Of a DNA stretch of 64,000 bases, positions 24,406-32,934 are shown piece after piece (the stretch's first letter is position 1; the number at the start of each line of letters is the position of its first letter). A model generated the notes under the pieces. It searched no databases and had not been told where the DNA came from. It saw only the letters and a program-made list of their open reading frames with translations. A program made the translations under genes and the position numbers. The stretch is from CAIVPM01 sp964477265 (GTDB taxonomy: Bacteria > Bacteroidota > Bacteroidia > Chitinophagales > Chitinophagaceae): positions 1-64,000 of the forward strand of contig CAYZDJ010000002.1 in NCBI GenBank assembly GCA_964477265.1, read 5' to 3'.

Positions 24406-25959
24406 TTATTCAACAACCAGCTTTTCATTTTTAATGGTTCCGTTGGTTAGTATTATCTGCACCATATACAAGCCTTTAGTTAATAGTGTACAGTTAATAG
24501 TTAATAGTTGTGTGTTGCTTGTCATTGCGAGGAGTTGCGAAGAATGAAGCAAAGCAATCTCTTTATGCACTAACTGACCCAAATAATTTATTATTCTCAC
24601 TTCCTTAATATCCTTACCCATAACGTGCACCACATCTTTCGCAGGGTTAGGATAAACACTAACACCATTCCTAATCCCTAATTCCACATTCCTAATTCCT
24701 GAGTACTGCTTCCTTCCATCAAAATCAACAGCCTCTATTCTATAATACACTTTACTAATACCTAATTCCCAATTCCTAATTCCATCAATGTAATTGTACT
24801 TATTATTTTCTTTATTGTTGGCTCTTACTGTGCCTATTGTTATAAAGTCTCTGCCATTAATTGAACGTTGAATATTGAAATGTGAAACATTAATTTCATT
24901 CACAGTTTCCCAGTCCATCTTCGCTTGTATAAGCCCCACCTTTGGAGGGGTTGGGGCGGCTGTAAATTGTATAAACTTTAAAGGCAATGGTTGCACATTT
25001 ACACAAACAGTATCGCTACTACTATACCCATTTACTGTTTGGGTTAGCACATAGCAGGTGTTTACCAATGGATGTACCCAAAAGCCAGGCCTTGTGCTAT
25101 CTATAGGGATGATGCCATTTTGCAGCCATTTAATAGTGTCTATACCATTGGTTAAGCTGCCTATAAATACACTATCACCTGTATGTATGGTGGTGTCTCG
25201 CCCTGCGTCTGCTTGTAAGGGCATACTATCAAGTGGTATTACTGAAACATCATCTAAATAATAGCCCGCACAATTACACAAGCCACTCACAAAAGGTTGA
25301 ATACTTTTAATACTAGTTTGATTATCTTCTTTAAAATTTCCTATAGTTATATATTGTTCACCGCCTAAGGCAGTATATATACCACCTACTTTTATCCAAT
25401 TTAAAGTATCATCTATAGGTTGATTGCCATAGTTCAATATTTGTGGATTTGCATTTAAAACACCTCTTGGGTCATTTAAAGTATCAATATATACAGTTTT
25501 TTTTGTTAAAAGTAGTGCAACATTATTAGAACCATACGTAACTTTATCACTCGCACTTACAAAAAATTCTATATAGTAGCAGTGCCCCATTTTTAAACTA
25601 TCTTTTAACTTTGTTTGAAAATAAAATCTACTTGAATTATTTCCATCATAAGTTTCTAAAATTACATATGCTTGCCCTGTATGTGCATATTGGTATCCAT
25701 CTCCATTTCTTGGTACCCCTGAAAGCGGATTCATACTACAACTATTCGAGTAAAGACCATTTTGATATTGATAAGAAGTTGGCTGATACCAAAATAATGG
25801 TGGTGGGTCATTTATTGTGTTTGGACAAGTAATATAAACTTCAAAACTGCTATTAGGCACAAGATTATATTGACTATATACTTTACTGTTTTCTCCACAA
25901 AAAAATAGTAAAAGCCAAAGGCTTTTACTATTTTTTACTATTTTAAATAATTGTTTCAT
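24406..25959 (-). CDS. T9SS cargo protein with C-terminal sorting domain (paralog 1)
   Basis: A 517-residue secreted protein. After the signal peptide comes the NLVPNPSFE domain with paired cysteines, seen in Bacteroidota surface proteins, a Cys-containing linker (HPLVNTCYVLTQTVNGYSS), and a type A sorting domain (VYPNPAKDVVHVMG to the final KLVVE). The export function is unknown. The last 170 codons are unusual: they contain three arrays of 7-base words, one GTCATTGCGAGG palindrome and one C/G-rich element, all kept in frame. A close paralog lies at 60589-62130, sharing a 202-bp identical block. Confidence 0.85.
   Translation of the reverse strand: MKQLFKIVKNSKSLWLLLFFCGENSKVYSQYNLVPNSSFEVYITCPNTINDPPPLFWYQPTSYQYQNGLYSNSCSMNPLSGVPRNGDGYQYAHTGQAYVILETYDGNNSSRFYFQTKLKDSLKMGHCYYIEFFVSASDKVTYGSNNVALLLTKKTVYIDTLNDPRGVLNANPQILNYGNQPIDDTLNWIKVGGIYTALGGEQYITIGNFKEDNQTSIKSIQPFVSGLCNCAGYYLDDVSVIPLDSMPLQADAGRDTTIHTGDSVFIGSLTNGIDTIKWLQNGIIPIDSTRPGFWVHPLVNTCYVLTQTVNGYSSSDTVCVNVQPLPLKFIQFTAAPTPPKVGLIQAKMDWETVNEINVSHFNIQRSINGRDFITIGTVRANNKENNKYNYIDGIRNWELGISKVYYRIEAVDFDGRKQYSGIRNVELGIRNGVSVYPNPAKDVVHVMGKDIKEVRIINYLGQLVHKEIALLHSSQLLAMTSNTQLLTINCTLLTKGLYMVQIILTNGTIKNEKLVVE
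24474..24515 (+). repeat. Heptamer array inside T9SS paralog 1 (TAATAGT type)
   Basis: Words CTTTAGT, TAATAGT, GTACAGT, TAATAGT, TAATAGT, TGTGTGT, exact 7-base register over 42 bases. On the coding strand it encodes the TQLLTINCTLLTKGLY stretch, longer than the matching NTKNFNKGLY of paralog 2. Confidence 0.8.
24521..24561. repeat. GTCATTGCGAGG...GCAATCTC element inside T9SS paralog 1
   Basis: Begins GTCATTGCGAGG (24521-24532) and ends GCAATCTC (24554-24561), with inverted ATTGC/GCAAT ends. It is translated in frame within the sorting domain. A second copy is at 60701-60747, at the same position of paralog 2. Confidence 0.75.
24667..24701 (+). repeat. Heptamer array inside T9SS paralog 1 (ATTCCTA type)
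   Basis: Words ATTCCTA, ATCCCTA, ATTCCAC, ATTCCTA, ATTCCTG. It encodes the GIRNVELGIRN stretch before YPNP of the sorting domain. Confidence 0.8.
24754..24788 (+). repeat. Heptamer array inside T9SS paralog 1 (CCTAATT type)
   Basis: Words ACTAATA, CCTAATT, CCCAATT, CCTAATT, CCATCAA. It encodes GIRNWELGISK; paralog 2 has a C/G-rich element at the same site. Confidence 0.75.
24929..25130. repeat. 202-bp block identical to 61109-61310
   Basis: Line-by-line comparison shows no difference over 202 bases, at a constant offset of 36180. Flanking sequence on both sides is clearly diverged. It begins with the AAGCCCCACCTTTGGAGGGG element. Confidence 0.95.
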
Positions 25960-26014
25960 CTTATTCCAATATTACTTTTTTAACTTGTTGTTTACCTGTG
26001 GTGCAATTTAACAC

Positions 26015-26082
26015 TTCCGTCTTCGCAGTGTCTCTTTGCAAAGCCTTTGCAGTAAAGCCAAAGGACGCTGCGTTGGGTTGTA
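26015..26082. repeat. 68-bp palindromic element, copy 1
   Basis: Starts TTCCGTCTTCGCAGTGTC and ends CGTTGGGTTGTA. Inner arms CGCAGTGTC (26024-26032) and GACGCTGCG (26064-26072) pair with one mismatch; ACTGCAAAGGC-type arms pair inside. Copy 2 is at 26372-26440 in the same orientation. Confidence 0.85.
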
Positions 26083-26301
26083 GTGCTGTTGCATATAATT
26101 TTTTTCATTGTTAGGGTTAAATTGTTACCTTAATAAAACCAATACTTCCAAAACAAATATATTATTAAATAAAATGCATAATACTTACTCAGAGATATCT
26201 TATATCAAGTAAACCGAAGTATCTTCTTACTTGCAAAATCTGGTTGTAAAAAACATAAAATATTGAAATTAATGTTTTTATATTCATTCAGTAGTTGAAA
26301 A

Positions 26302-26370
26302 AATGATTTTTGCAATAGAAAGAATGCTTTTTGCGATACGCAAAATGGTTTTAAGAATAGGAAAAATCAT
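26302..26370 (+). repeat. 21-bp tandem repeat, about 3.3 units
   Basis: Units begin AATGATTTTTGC (26302), AATGCTTTTTGC (26323), AATGGTTTTAAG (26344) and AATCAT (26365), an exact 21-base period with internal substitutions. It runs directly into copy 2 of the palindromic element. Confidence 0.8.
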
Positions 26371-26371
26371 T

Positions 26372-26440
26372 TTCCGTCTTCACTGTGTCTCTTTTGCAAA
26401 GCCTTGCAGTAAAGCCAAAGGACACTGCGAAAGGGTTGTA
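26372..26440. repeat. 69-bp palindromic element, copy 2
   Basis: Starts TTCCGTCTTCACTGTGTC and ends AAGGGTTGTA. It differs from copy 1 by a few substitutions and single-base indels, some of which keep the stem paired. Confidence 0.85.
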
Positions 26441-26655
26441 TACTGTTTCATTTTTCATACTTTTATTCAATAATTAGTTTCTCGGTTTTTATTTTGCCTT
26501 AGCAAAATATGTTGTCTTTTTCTGGTTTTAAATGAATTAGGCATTAACATTCATTAACACCACTCACATTATTTTCTTTCCATTTAACTAATTAGTAATT
26601 CTGGGTTGTAATAATTAGTAACTACTTTGCACTAATTACGAAAAATTATAAGATT

Positions 26656-29106
26656 ATGAGAAAAACATTTACATCCATTTTGTGTATGTTGCTATTAACT
26701 GCATTTGCACAGGCACAAACTATTTCAGGAACCATTAATGACGATGCTAAAAAACCAGTTGTTGGTGCATCTGTTACATTGCATAAGGCAAAAGACTCGG
26801 CTATTGTAAAAATTGCTATTACCAACAACGATGGAATGTATAGCTTTAATGCTGCCAATGGTAAATATTTTGTAACCATTACCAGTGTTGGTTTTGCAAA
26901 AGGAAGTTCTACTGTTTTTGATGCAACTTCAGCCGATTTTACTGTACCGGCAATTACATTGACTAAGGCAAGTAAAAGCCTTGGCGAAGTAACAATTAGC
27001 AGCAAAAAGCCAATGATTGAAGTAAAAGCAGACAAAACAATTTTTAATATTGAGGGAAGCATTAATGCACAAGGCACAGATGCCTTTGAATTGCTACGCA
27101 AATCGCCGGGTGTTATGATTGATAAAGACGACAATGTGCAATTAAGTGGTAAAAATGGTGTACAGGTTTATATTGATGGTCGCCCATCTCCACTTGCAGG
27201 CAAAGATTTATCTGGCTATTTACGCTCTATTCAAAGCAACAATATTGAGGCTATTGAATTAATAACCAATCCAAGTGCAAAGTATGATGCAGCAGGTAAT
27301 GCAGGTATCATCAATATTCGTTTAAAAAAGAACAAAGCCTTTGGAACAAATGGTAGCCTTAATGCTGGTTATGCAATTGGCACTTATCCTAAATACAATG
27401 CAGGCATTAATTTAAACAACAGAAATAAAAAGGTAAACCTGTTTGGTAACTATAATTATAACAATAATAAAAGCACTAACACATTATCTATATACAGGGA
27501 ATTGCTTGACACAAGTTTTGACCAGAATGGCAATATAGACAGCAAAACAGAAACACATACTTTTAAAACAGGTCTTGATTTTTATGCCAATAAGAAAAAC
27601 ACTTTTGGAATTATAGTAGATGGAAATTTTACCAATAGTGATATCACAAATTATGGAACCACTCCTGTAACTTATATACCAGCAAATACATTTATCCGAA
27701 ACCTTATTGCAGACAATTCATCTGCAATGAAAAACAACAATATCAATATTAATGGTAACTATAAATATGTTGATACAAGTGGGCACGAAGTAAACTTTGA
27801 TGGAAACTATGGACACTTTGATAACAACAATAACCAGTTGCAGCCTAACTATTATTATGATAAAAACAACACGCTCTATTATACAGCTTTTTATAGAATG
27901 TTAAGCCCAAGCACTATTGATATACTTAATGGTAAAGTAGATTATGAGCAAAGGCTTGCTGGTGGCAAATTAGAAACTGGTGTTAAAATATCTAACGTAA
28001 AAACCACCAACGATTTTCAGCGTTATGATGTAAGTGATATTAAAAACGATATCAAGACAATTGACAATTTGCGTAGCAATAAATTTGTTTATACCGAACA
28101 GATAAATGCTGCTTATATAAATTTTAATAAACAACTTAAAGGTGTAATGTTTCAGGTGGGTTTAAGGGTTGAAAACAGTAATGTTACTGGTGTTTCATCT
28201 GGTAAAAAAGATGCTGCAGGCACAATGCCTTTTGACTCAACAATAGAAAGAAAATACACTGACCTATTTCCTAGTGCCAGCTTAACATTTAATAAAAACC
28301 CAATGAACCAATGGAGCTTAAGCTATAGCAGAAGAATTGACAGGCCTGCATACCAAAAATTAAATCCATTTGAGTTTAAGTTGGATGACTATACTTACCA
28401 AAAAGGAAACACAGCATTAACGCCACAATACACCAACACATTCAGCATTAGCAATACATATCATTACATGCTTACTACAACAATAAGCTACAGCCATATA
28501 AAAGATATGTTTGCACAAATAATTGATACTACCGAAAAGTCTAAAAGCTTTATGACACATAAAAACCTTGCAACTCAGGATATTATTAATTTAAGTATTG
28601 GTTATCCTGTTCAAAAAGGAATTTATAATGCCTACTTTAGCCTTAATGGGTATTATTCAAAATACAAAGCAGATTTAGGGCCTAACAGGCAAGTTGATTT
28701 GGAAGTAACTGCTGCTAACTTTTACATGCAACATGGCTTTAATTTAGGTAAAGGTTATAAAGCAGAATTAAGCAGTTGGTTTAGTACACCATCTATTCAG
28801 GAAGGAACATTTAAAAGCAAGGCAATGGGCTTTGTTGATATAGGTGTAAGCAAATCTCTTTTTCAAGGAAAAGGAAACATAAAAATAGCTGTAAGCGATA
28901 TTTTTAAAACAATGAAATGGCAAGGTAGCAGCGACTTTGTTGGTCAAAAATTAACTGGGGTATTTAGATGGGAAAGCCAGCAATTTAAACTGAACTTTAG
29001 TTACAGATTTGGTAAAAATACAGTTAAAGCTGCACGTCAAAGAGAGCTTGGAGTAGAAGACGAGAAAAACAGAACTAAAGGTGGCGGAGGTTTTGGAGGA
29101 AATTAG
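26656..29106 (+). CDS. Outer-membrane beta-barrel family protein (TonB-dependent receptor-like)
   Basis: An 816-residue outer-membrane protein: signal peptide (1-20), carboxypeptidase-regulatory-like beta sandwich (about 22-100), plug-like region (about 110-205, FELLRKSPGVMIDKDDNVQLSG, VQVYIDGRP, NIEAIELITNPSAKYDAAGNAGIINI) and a large barrel rich in Asn/Tyr. This matches the Bacteroidota OMP_b-brl_3 group, which resembles SusC-like receptors but usually lacks an adjacent SusD. No SusD gene is present. Substrate unknown. The glycine-rich C-terminus (GGGGFGGN) is typical of the group. Confidence 0.88.
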   Translation: MRKTFTSILCMLLLTAFAQAQTISGTINDDAKKPVVGASVTLHKAKDSAIVKIAITNNDGMYSFNAANGKYFVTITSVGFAKGSSTVFDATSADFTVPAITLTKASKSLGEVTISSKKPMIEVKADKTIFNIEGSINAQGTDAFELLRKSPGVMIDKDDNVQLSGKNGVQVYIDGRPSPLAGKDLSGYLRSIQSNNIEAIELITNPSAKYDAAGNAGIINIRLKKNKAFGTNGSLNAGYAIGTYPKYNAGINLNNRNKKVNLFGNYNYNNNKSTNTLSIYRELLDTSFDQNGNIDSKTETHTFKTGLDFYANKKNTFGIIVDGNFTNSDITNYGTTPVTYIPANTFIRNLIADNSSAMKNNNININGNYKYVDTSGHEVNFDGNYGHFDNNNNQLQPNYYYDKNNTLYYTAFYRMLSPSTIDILNGKVDYEQRLAGGKLETGVKISNVKTTNDFQRYDVSDIKNDIKTIDNLRSNKFVYTEQINAAYINFNKQLKGVMFQVGLRVENSNVTGVSSGKKDAAGTMPFDSTIERKYTDLFPSASLTFNKNPMNQWSLSYSRRIDRPAYQKLNPFEFKLDDYTYQKGNTALTPQYTNTFSISNTYHYMLTTTISYSHIKDMFAQIIDTTEKSKSFMTHKNLATQDIINLSIGYPVQKGIYNAYFSLNGYYSKYKADLGPNRQVDLEVTAANFYMQHGFNLGKGYKAELSSWFSTPSIQEGTFKSKAMGFVDIGVSKSLFQGKGNIKIAVSDIFKTMKWQGSSDFVGQKLTGVFRWESQQFKLNFSYRFGKNTVKAARQRELGVEDEKNRTKGGGGFGGN

Positions 29107-29140
29107 TATTTATATGTGCATTATGGTATAAATAGTATAA

Positions 29141-29170
29141 TATAAAGGCTGCCAATTGGCAGCCTTTATA
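29141..29170. terminator. Bidirectional terminator, 30-bp perfect palindrome
   Basis: TATAAAGGCTGCC and its exact complement around central AATT. It separates the convergent receptor and accC genes. Confidence 0.85.
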
Positions 29171-29190
29171 TTTAATAATGCTTAACACAT

Positions 29191-30531
29191 TTATTTCATT
29201 GTAAAAGTTTCTAAAAATTTAGTGGTAAAGTTTCCTTTTCTAAAGTCTTCGTTTTGCATTAGCTGCAAATGAAAAGGAATGGTGGTTTTAATACCTTCAA
29301 TTACATATTCACTCAATGCCCTGTACATAGTATCCAAAGCCTCATCGCGGGTACGTGCAACTGTAATTAATTTACCAATCATGCTATCATAATAAGGTGG
29401 AATAACATAGCCTGCATACACGTGACTATCTACACGCACACCATGACCACCAGGCGTGTTTAAGTAAGTTATTTTTCCTGGGCTAGGTCTAAAGTCATTG
29501 TAAGGATCTTCAGCATTAATTCTACATTCAATAGCACACATACTTGGTTGATAATTGGCACCAGAAATTTTTTCGCCAGCAGCAATTTTTATTTGCTCTT
29601 TTATCAAGTCAAAATTAATCACTTCTTCTGTTACGCAATGTTCTACCTGAATACGAGTATTCATTTCCATAAAGTAAAAATTGCGGTGCTTATCTACTAG
29701 AAACTCAATAGTGCCAACGCTTTCATAGTTGATAGCTTGTGCAGCTTTAATGGCAGCATCACCCATTGCCTTTCTTAATTCAGGTGTCATAAAAGGAGAA
29801 GGAGATTCTTCAACCAATTTTTGGTGCCTGCGTTGAATGCTGCAATCCCTTTCGCTTAAATGGCAAACTTGTCCATATTGGTCTCCTGCAACCTGTATTT
29901 CTATGTGGCGTGGCTCTTCCACAAATTTTTCCATATAAATGCCATCGTTTTTAAACGATGCAGCAGCTTCAGCTTTTGCTGTGTTAAATGCCTTTTCTAT
30001 TTCACTTTCCTCCCACACAACCCTCATTCCTTTACCACCACCACCAGCAGTTGCCTTTAAAATTACAGGGTAACCTACTACATTTTTTGCAAGGTCTTTA
30101 GCTTGTTCTACACTTTCAAGCAATCCACCACTACCAGGTACAACAGGTACTCCAGCTTTTATCATGGTTTCCTTAGCAGTTATTTTATCGCCCATGCTAT
30201 TAATCATAGAAGGTGTGGGGCCAATAAATTTAATGCCATGGTCGGCACATATTTGAGAGAATTTTGAATTCTCTGCTAGAAACCCATAGCCAGGATGTAT
30301 AGCATCGGCATTGGTAATTTCAGCAGCAGCCATAATGTGTGGAATGTTAAGATAACTATCCATACTGGCTGGCTTTCCAATACATACTGCTTCATCGGCA
30401 AAGCGAACGTGCAAGCTGTCTTTATCGGCAGTAGAGTAAACAGCAACAGTTTTAATGCCCATTTCTCTGCAAGTACGAATTACACGAAGGGCAATTTCGC
30501 CACGGTTGGCAATTAATATTTTTTTAAACAC
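29191..30531 (-). CDS. accC: Acetyl-CoA carboxylase, biotin carboxylase subunit
   Basis: Carboxylates biotin on AccB with ATP and bicarbonate, the first step of fatty-acid synthesis. FKKILIANRGEIALR, the ATP-grasp loop KATAGGGGKGMR, ERDCSIQRRHQKL and the EMNTRIQVEH catalytic motif are intact. The frame opens at 30564 with an ATG, but those 11 codons come from a repeat array; GTG at 30531 gives the canonical start VFKKILIANRGE and 447 residues. It follows accB with a repeat-filled spacer. Confidence 0.94.
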   Translation of the reverse strand: MFKKILIANRGEIALRVIRTCREMGIKTVAVYSTADKDSLHVRFADEAVCIGKPASMDSYLNIPHIMAAAEITNADAIHPGYGFLAENSKFSQICADHGIKFIGPTPSMINSMGDKITAKETMIKAGVPVVPGSGGLLESVEQAKDLAKNVVGYPVILKATAGGGGKGMRVVWEESEIEKAFNTAKAEAAASFKNDGIYMEKFVEEPRHIEIQVAGDQYGQVCHLSERDCSIQRRHQKLVEESPSPFMTPELRKAMGDAAIKAAQAINYESVGTIEFLVDKHRNFYFMEMNTRIQVEHCVTEEVINFDLIKEQIKIAAGEKISGANYQPSMCAIECRINAEDPYNDFRPSPGKITYLNTPGGHGVRVDSHVYAGYVIPPYYDSMIGKLITVARTRDEALDTMYRALSEYVIEGIKTTIPFHLQLMQNEDFRKGNFTTKFLETFTMK

Positions 30532-30541
30532 AAATTTTAAT

Positions 30542-30611
30542 TTGACAATTAAACAATATGGCAATTCGACAATTGAATATTGACTAATTTAATCATTGTC
30601 GAATTGTCGAA
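30542..30611. repeat. Heptamer-like array with 12-bp inverted repeat between accB and accC
   Basis: Words such as TTGACAA, AATTCGA, CAATTGA, ATATTGA, GTCGAAT can be read in 7-base steps, with an 8-base step at GTCGAATTGTCGAATT. CAATTCGACAAT (30562-30573) and ATTGTCGAATTG (30595-30606) form a perfect inverted repeat. The array reaches the accB stop codon. Confidence 0.65.
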
Positions 30612-31100
30612 TTAAGCAGGTTGCACTTCAAATAAAGGCTGGTCATACTCTACAGGGCTTGCGTCTTCTACCAAAACCTTAACTATTGTTCCTTTTATTT
30701 CACTTTCAATTTCATTGAATAGTTTCATAGCCTCAATAATGCAAACTACTTTACCAGGTGTAACTTCTGTTCCAACTTCAGCAAAAACTGGTTTATCAGG
30801 ACCAGATTTGCGATAAAAAGTGCCAATCATTGGGCTTTTTATAGTAATAGTATTGCTTGCAGCTGGTGCAGGAGTTGAAGGTGCAGGTGCAGCAACTTGT
30901 GGTGCAGCAGCTTGTGCAACTGGTGCTGGTGGTGCAACATTATAAACCTGTGGTGCAGGTGCAGCAACTGTTACCACTTGTTCTTCCTTTTGTTTAATGG
31001 TTACTTTACCATCTTTATCTTCAATACTTATTTCGCCAATATTACTTTTATTGACAATTTTTATTAGTTCGTGAATTTGCTTTAAATCCATTTTTGGCAA
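30612..31100 (-). CDS. accB: Acetyl-CoA carboxylase biotin carboxyl carrier protein
   Basis: A 162-residue carrier. The C-terminal biotinyl domain holds EAMKL with the biotinylated Lys126, preceded by a Pro/Ala-rich linker (about 46-82) and an N-terminal dimerisation segment KQIHELIKIVNKSNIGEISIE in the usual form. It lies upstream of accC on the same strand; accD is 26 kb away at 57038. Confidence 0.94.
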   Translation of the reverse strand: MPKMDLKQIHELIKIVNKSNIGEISIEDKDGKVTIKQKEEQVVTVAAPAPQVYNVAPPAPVAQAAAPQVAAPAPSTPAPAASNTITIKSPMIGTFYRKSGPDKPVFAEVGTEVTPGKVVCIIEAMKLFNEIESEIKGTIVKVLVEDASPVEYDQPLFEVQPA

Positions 31101-31227
31101 GTTTTGGTAAAAAAATAAGGTTTTTATCCTAAAAAGAGGTGCAATATAGGGGAGAATTGGTTAAATGGCTTGTTTTTGTTTGCACAGCATTTTAACAATT
31201 CTGTAACATTAAGCAGTAATCTGTTCA

Positions 31228-31884
31228 TCAGTTCTCGCTGCCTACAAGCATCAATACACTTTCAATTCTGTTTTGTATGTCATTTAATGCAGTATAGCCT
31301 TTTGCAATTAAATGGAATTTTGATTCGGTGGTTTGAATAAACACACAAGGAAAGCCCGTAACATTTAACTGCTTGCACAAGGCAAATTCGTATTGTGCTT
31401 TTTCTTTGTAAGTATCACTTTTTAGTTTTGTATAAAAGTCATCTGCATCAATGTTATACTTTTCAAGCAAACGCCTGTATGCTTCATCATCTGTTAAATC
31501 CCTGCCTTCAAAGTGAAGTGCATATTGAAGGTCTGTTGCAAATTCAATTTGCTTGTTAATAAACATTTCCTTAAAAATGCACAATGCTATTGCTGGCTTT
31601 AAGCTATCAGGAAACCAGTCACTTTCATCGGGATTATTAATATGCCATAAATAATCTTCGCCAAATTTTACACCAGTATAATCTTCAACTGTTTTATAGG
31701 CTTGCTGTATATAACTTGCAGTTTGCTTTATAGGTATTGGCTTTTCAGGCAATACCATTCCTCCACTTAGTACTTCAAAATCCAGTGCATTGCTGTATTG
31801 TTTTTCTACAGTATTTATAACATTGCTAAAACCATAGCACCAGCCACAGTAAGCATCGTAACAATAAATTAAAATAGGTTTCAT
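31228..31884 (-). CDS. DsbA-family (thioredoxin-like) protein
   Basis: A 218-residue FrnE/DsbA-like oxidoreductase. ATG at 31884 (MKPILIYCYD) is preferred to 31902. The active-site motif is CGWC (Cys13, Cys16) and the cis-proline region is VTGFPCVFIQ. No signal peptide, so it is likely cytoplasmic. Its closest type is the DsbA-family proteins annotated near 2-hydroxychromene-2-carboxylate isomerase, but the CxxC suggests thiol chemistry. Confidence 0.82.
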   Translation of the reverse strand: MKPILIYCYDAYCGWCYGFSNVINTVEKQYSNALDFEVLSGGMVLPEKPIPIKQTASYIQQAYKTVEDYTGVKFGEDYLWHINNPDESDWFPDSLKPAIALCIFKEMFINKQIEFATDLQYALHFEGRDLTDDEAYRRLLEKYNIDADDFYTKLKSDTYKEKAQYEFALCKQLNVTGFPCVFIQTTESKFHLIAKGYTALNDIQNRIESVLMLVGSEN

Positions 31885-32163
31885 GGTGCAAAGATTAGTC
31901 AATAGCTAATGTTATGCAACACAAAAATAATCCTGATTGTTGCGAAAGTTAGTACCTAAAGCAATCTTAATAAAATTCAGGCAGATTGCTTTGTTGAGCA
32001 AGAATACAATTTAATAATTGCTGAATAGAATTGAATTGTTGAATGGTGCCAACGCCACTGTGGTTACAGTAAAATTACTGCAGTATGGACAACAAATAGT
32101 ATAAATATGCAAAGCATATTTACAGTGAATAAAAATGAAATTCTTTTAGGAAGTGAAGGCGAT

Positions 32164-32637
32164 TTAATTGCAAACCCTGTCTGCACAGCAACTACTTGCA
32201 TAGGCTTCTGGCTTGGCTTTAAAGGCAAAGCCCATTCCTAAAATATAGCCCATTGCTTCTTTTAAAGCATCGTTACTTTTAAAATTGGGATTGGTGTTAA
32301 TGTCTGCATGAACTTCCATTTCAATATTGTGTTTAATAAATAAGTCGCACAACTCATAAGCAATTTCAATGCTGCGTGCTACCTCTACAAGCATGCGTTC
32401 TTTAATGTGAAATTTTTGTTTTGTTTTTTCATTACTAATAAACATAAAGCCTCCATTATGTTCTCTTAAAAAAACAATAACTGTGGCAAACTCTGTATCG
32501 TTGCCTTTTACTTGGCTGTCTGTGCCAATGCAAACTTTTAGCTTAACGCCTTTTGCAGTTTCATTAATAATTGTTTGGGCTACGGCTTCTTTAATTGGAA
32601 AATGTAAAGCTTCGCCATTAAATTTTCTCCAATGCAT
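32164..32637 (-). CDS. RNase H-like YkuK/DUF458 family protein
   Basis: A 157-residue protein of the DUF458/YkuK family with an RNase H-like fold: KVCIGTDSQVKG carries the first acidic residue, EVHADINTNPNFKSN the later one, and GMGFAFKAKPEAYASSCCADRVCN the conserved C-terminus. Activity is not established. The 279-base spacer upstream toward the DsbA-like gene shows no gene. Confidence 0.82.
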   Translation of the reverse strand: MHWRKFNGEALHFPIKEAVAQTIINETAKGVKLKVCIGTDSQVKGNDTEFATVIVFLREHNGGFMFISNEKTKQKFHIKERMLVEVARSIEIAYELCDLFIKHNIEMEVHADINTNPNFKSNDALKEAMGYILGMGFAFKAKPEAYASSCCADRVCN

Positions 32638-32724
32638 ATTTTTTAGGTTTGCTAAAGATAAATGCCATTTTTACTATTATTGCCAAACTTATTATCAACA
32701 CTACGTGGACAATCACGTTATTAC

Positions 32725-32934
32725 ATGAAAAAACATTGTAGCAAATGCAATAAACTATTTGATTGTTGTGTAAATGATATAACAAACTGCCAGTGTTATA
32801 ATATAGCATTGAGCCAGCAGGCAAAAACATTTATAGCCAATAATTATAATGATTGCTTGTGTGCTGAATGTTTAAAAGAAATTGAAACCATTAACTTTAA
32901 AAACGAAATACAAGCTAACCCTTATGTTGAGTAA
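32725..32934 (+). CDS. Cysteine-rich CWC family protein
   Basis: A 69-residue protein from the ATG at 32725 (MKKHCSKCNKLFDCC). Cysteines are arranged CSKC, CC, CQC and CLCAEC, fitting the small CWC family thought to bind zinc. The end overlaps the signal peptide of the M48 protease frame by 11 bases, so the two are probably coupled. Function unknown. Confidence 0.78.
   Translation: MKKHCSKCNKLFDCCVNDITNCQCYNIALSQQAKTFIANNYNDCLCAECLKEIETINFKNEIQANPYVE

Larger units (their letters stand above)
25960..26655. other. 0.7-kb repeat-rich spacer without a gene
   Basis: No frame of convincing length or composition. It contains two copies of a 68-69-bp palindromic element (26015-26082 and 26372-26440) and a 21-bp tandem repeat (26302-26370). 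The last 75 bases are AT-rich and probably hold the promoter of the receptor gene at 26656. Confidence 0.7.
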
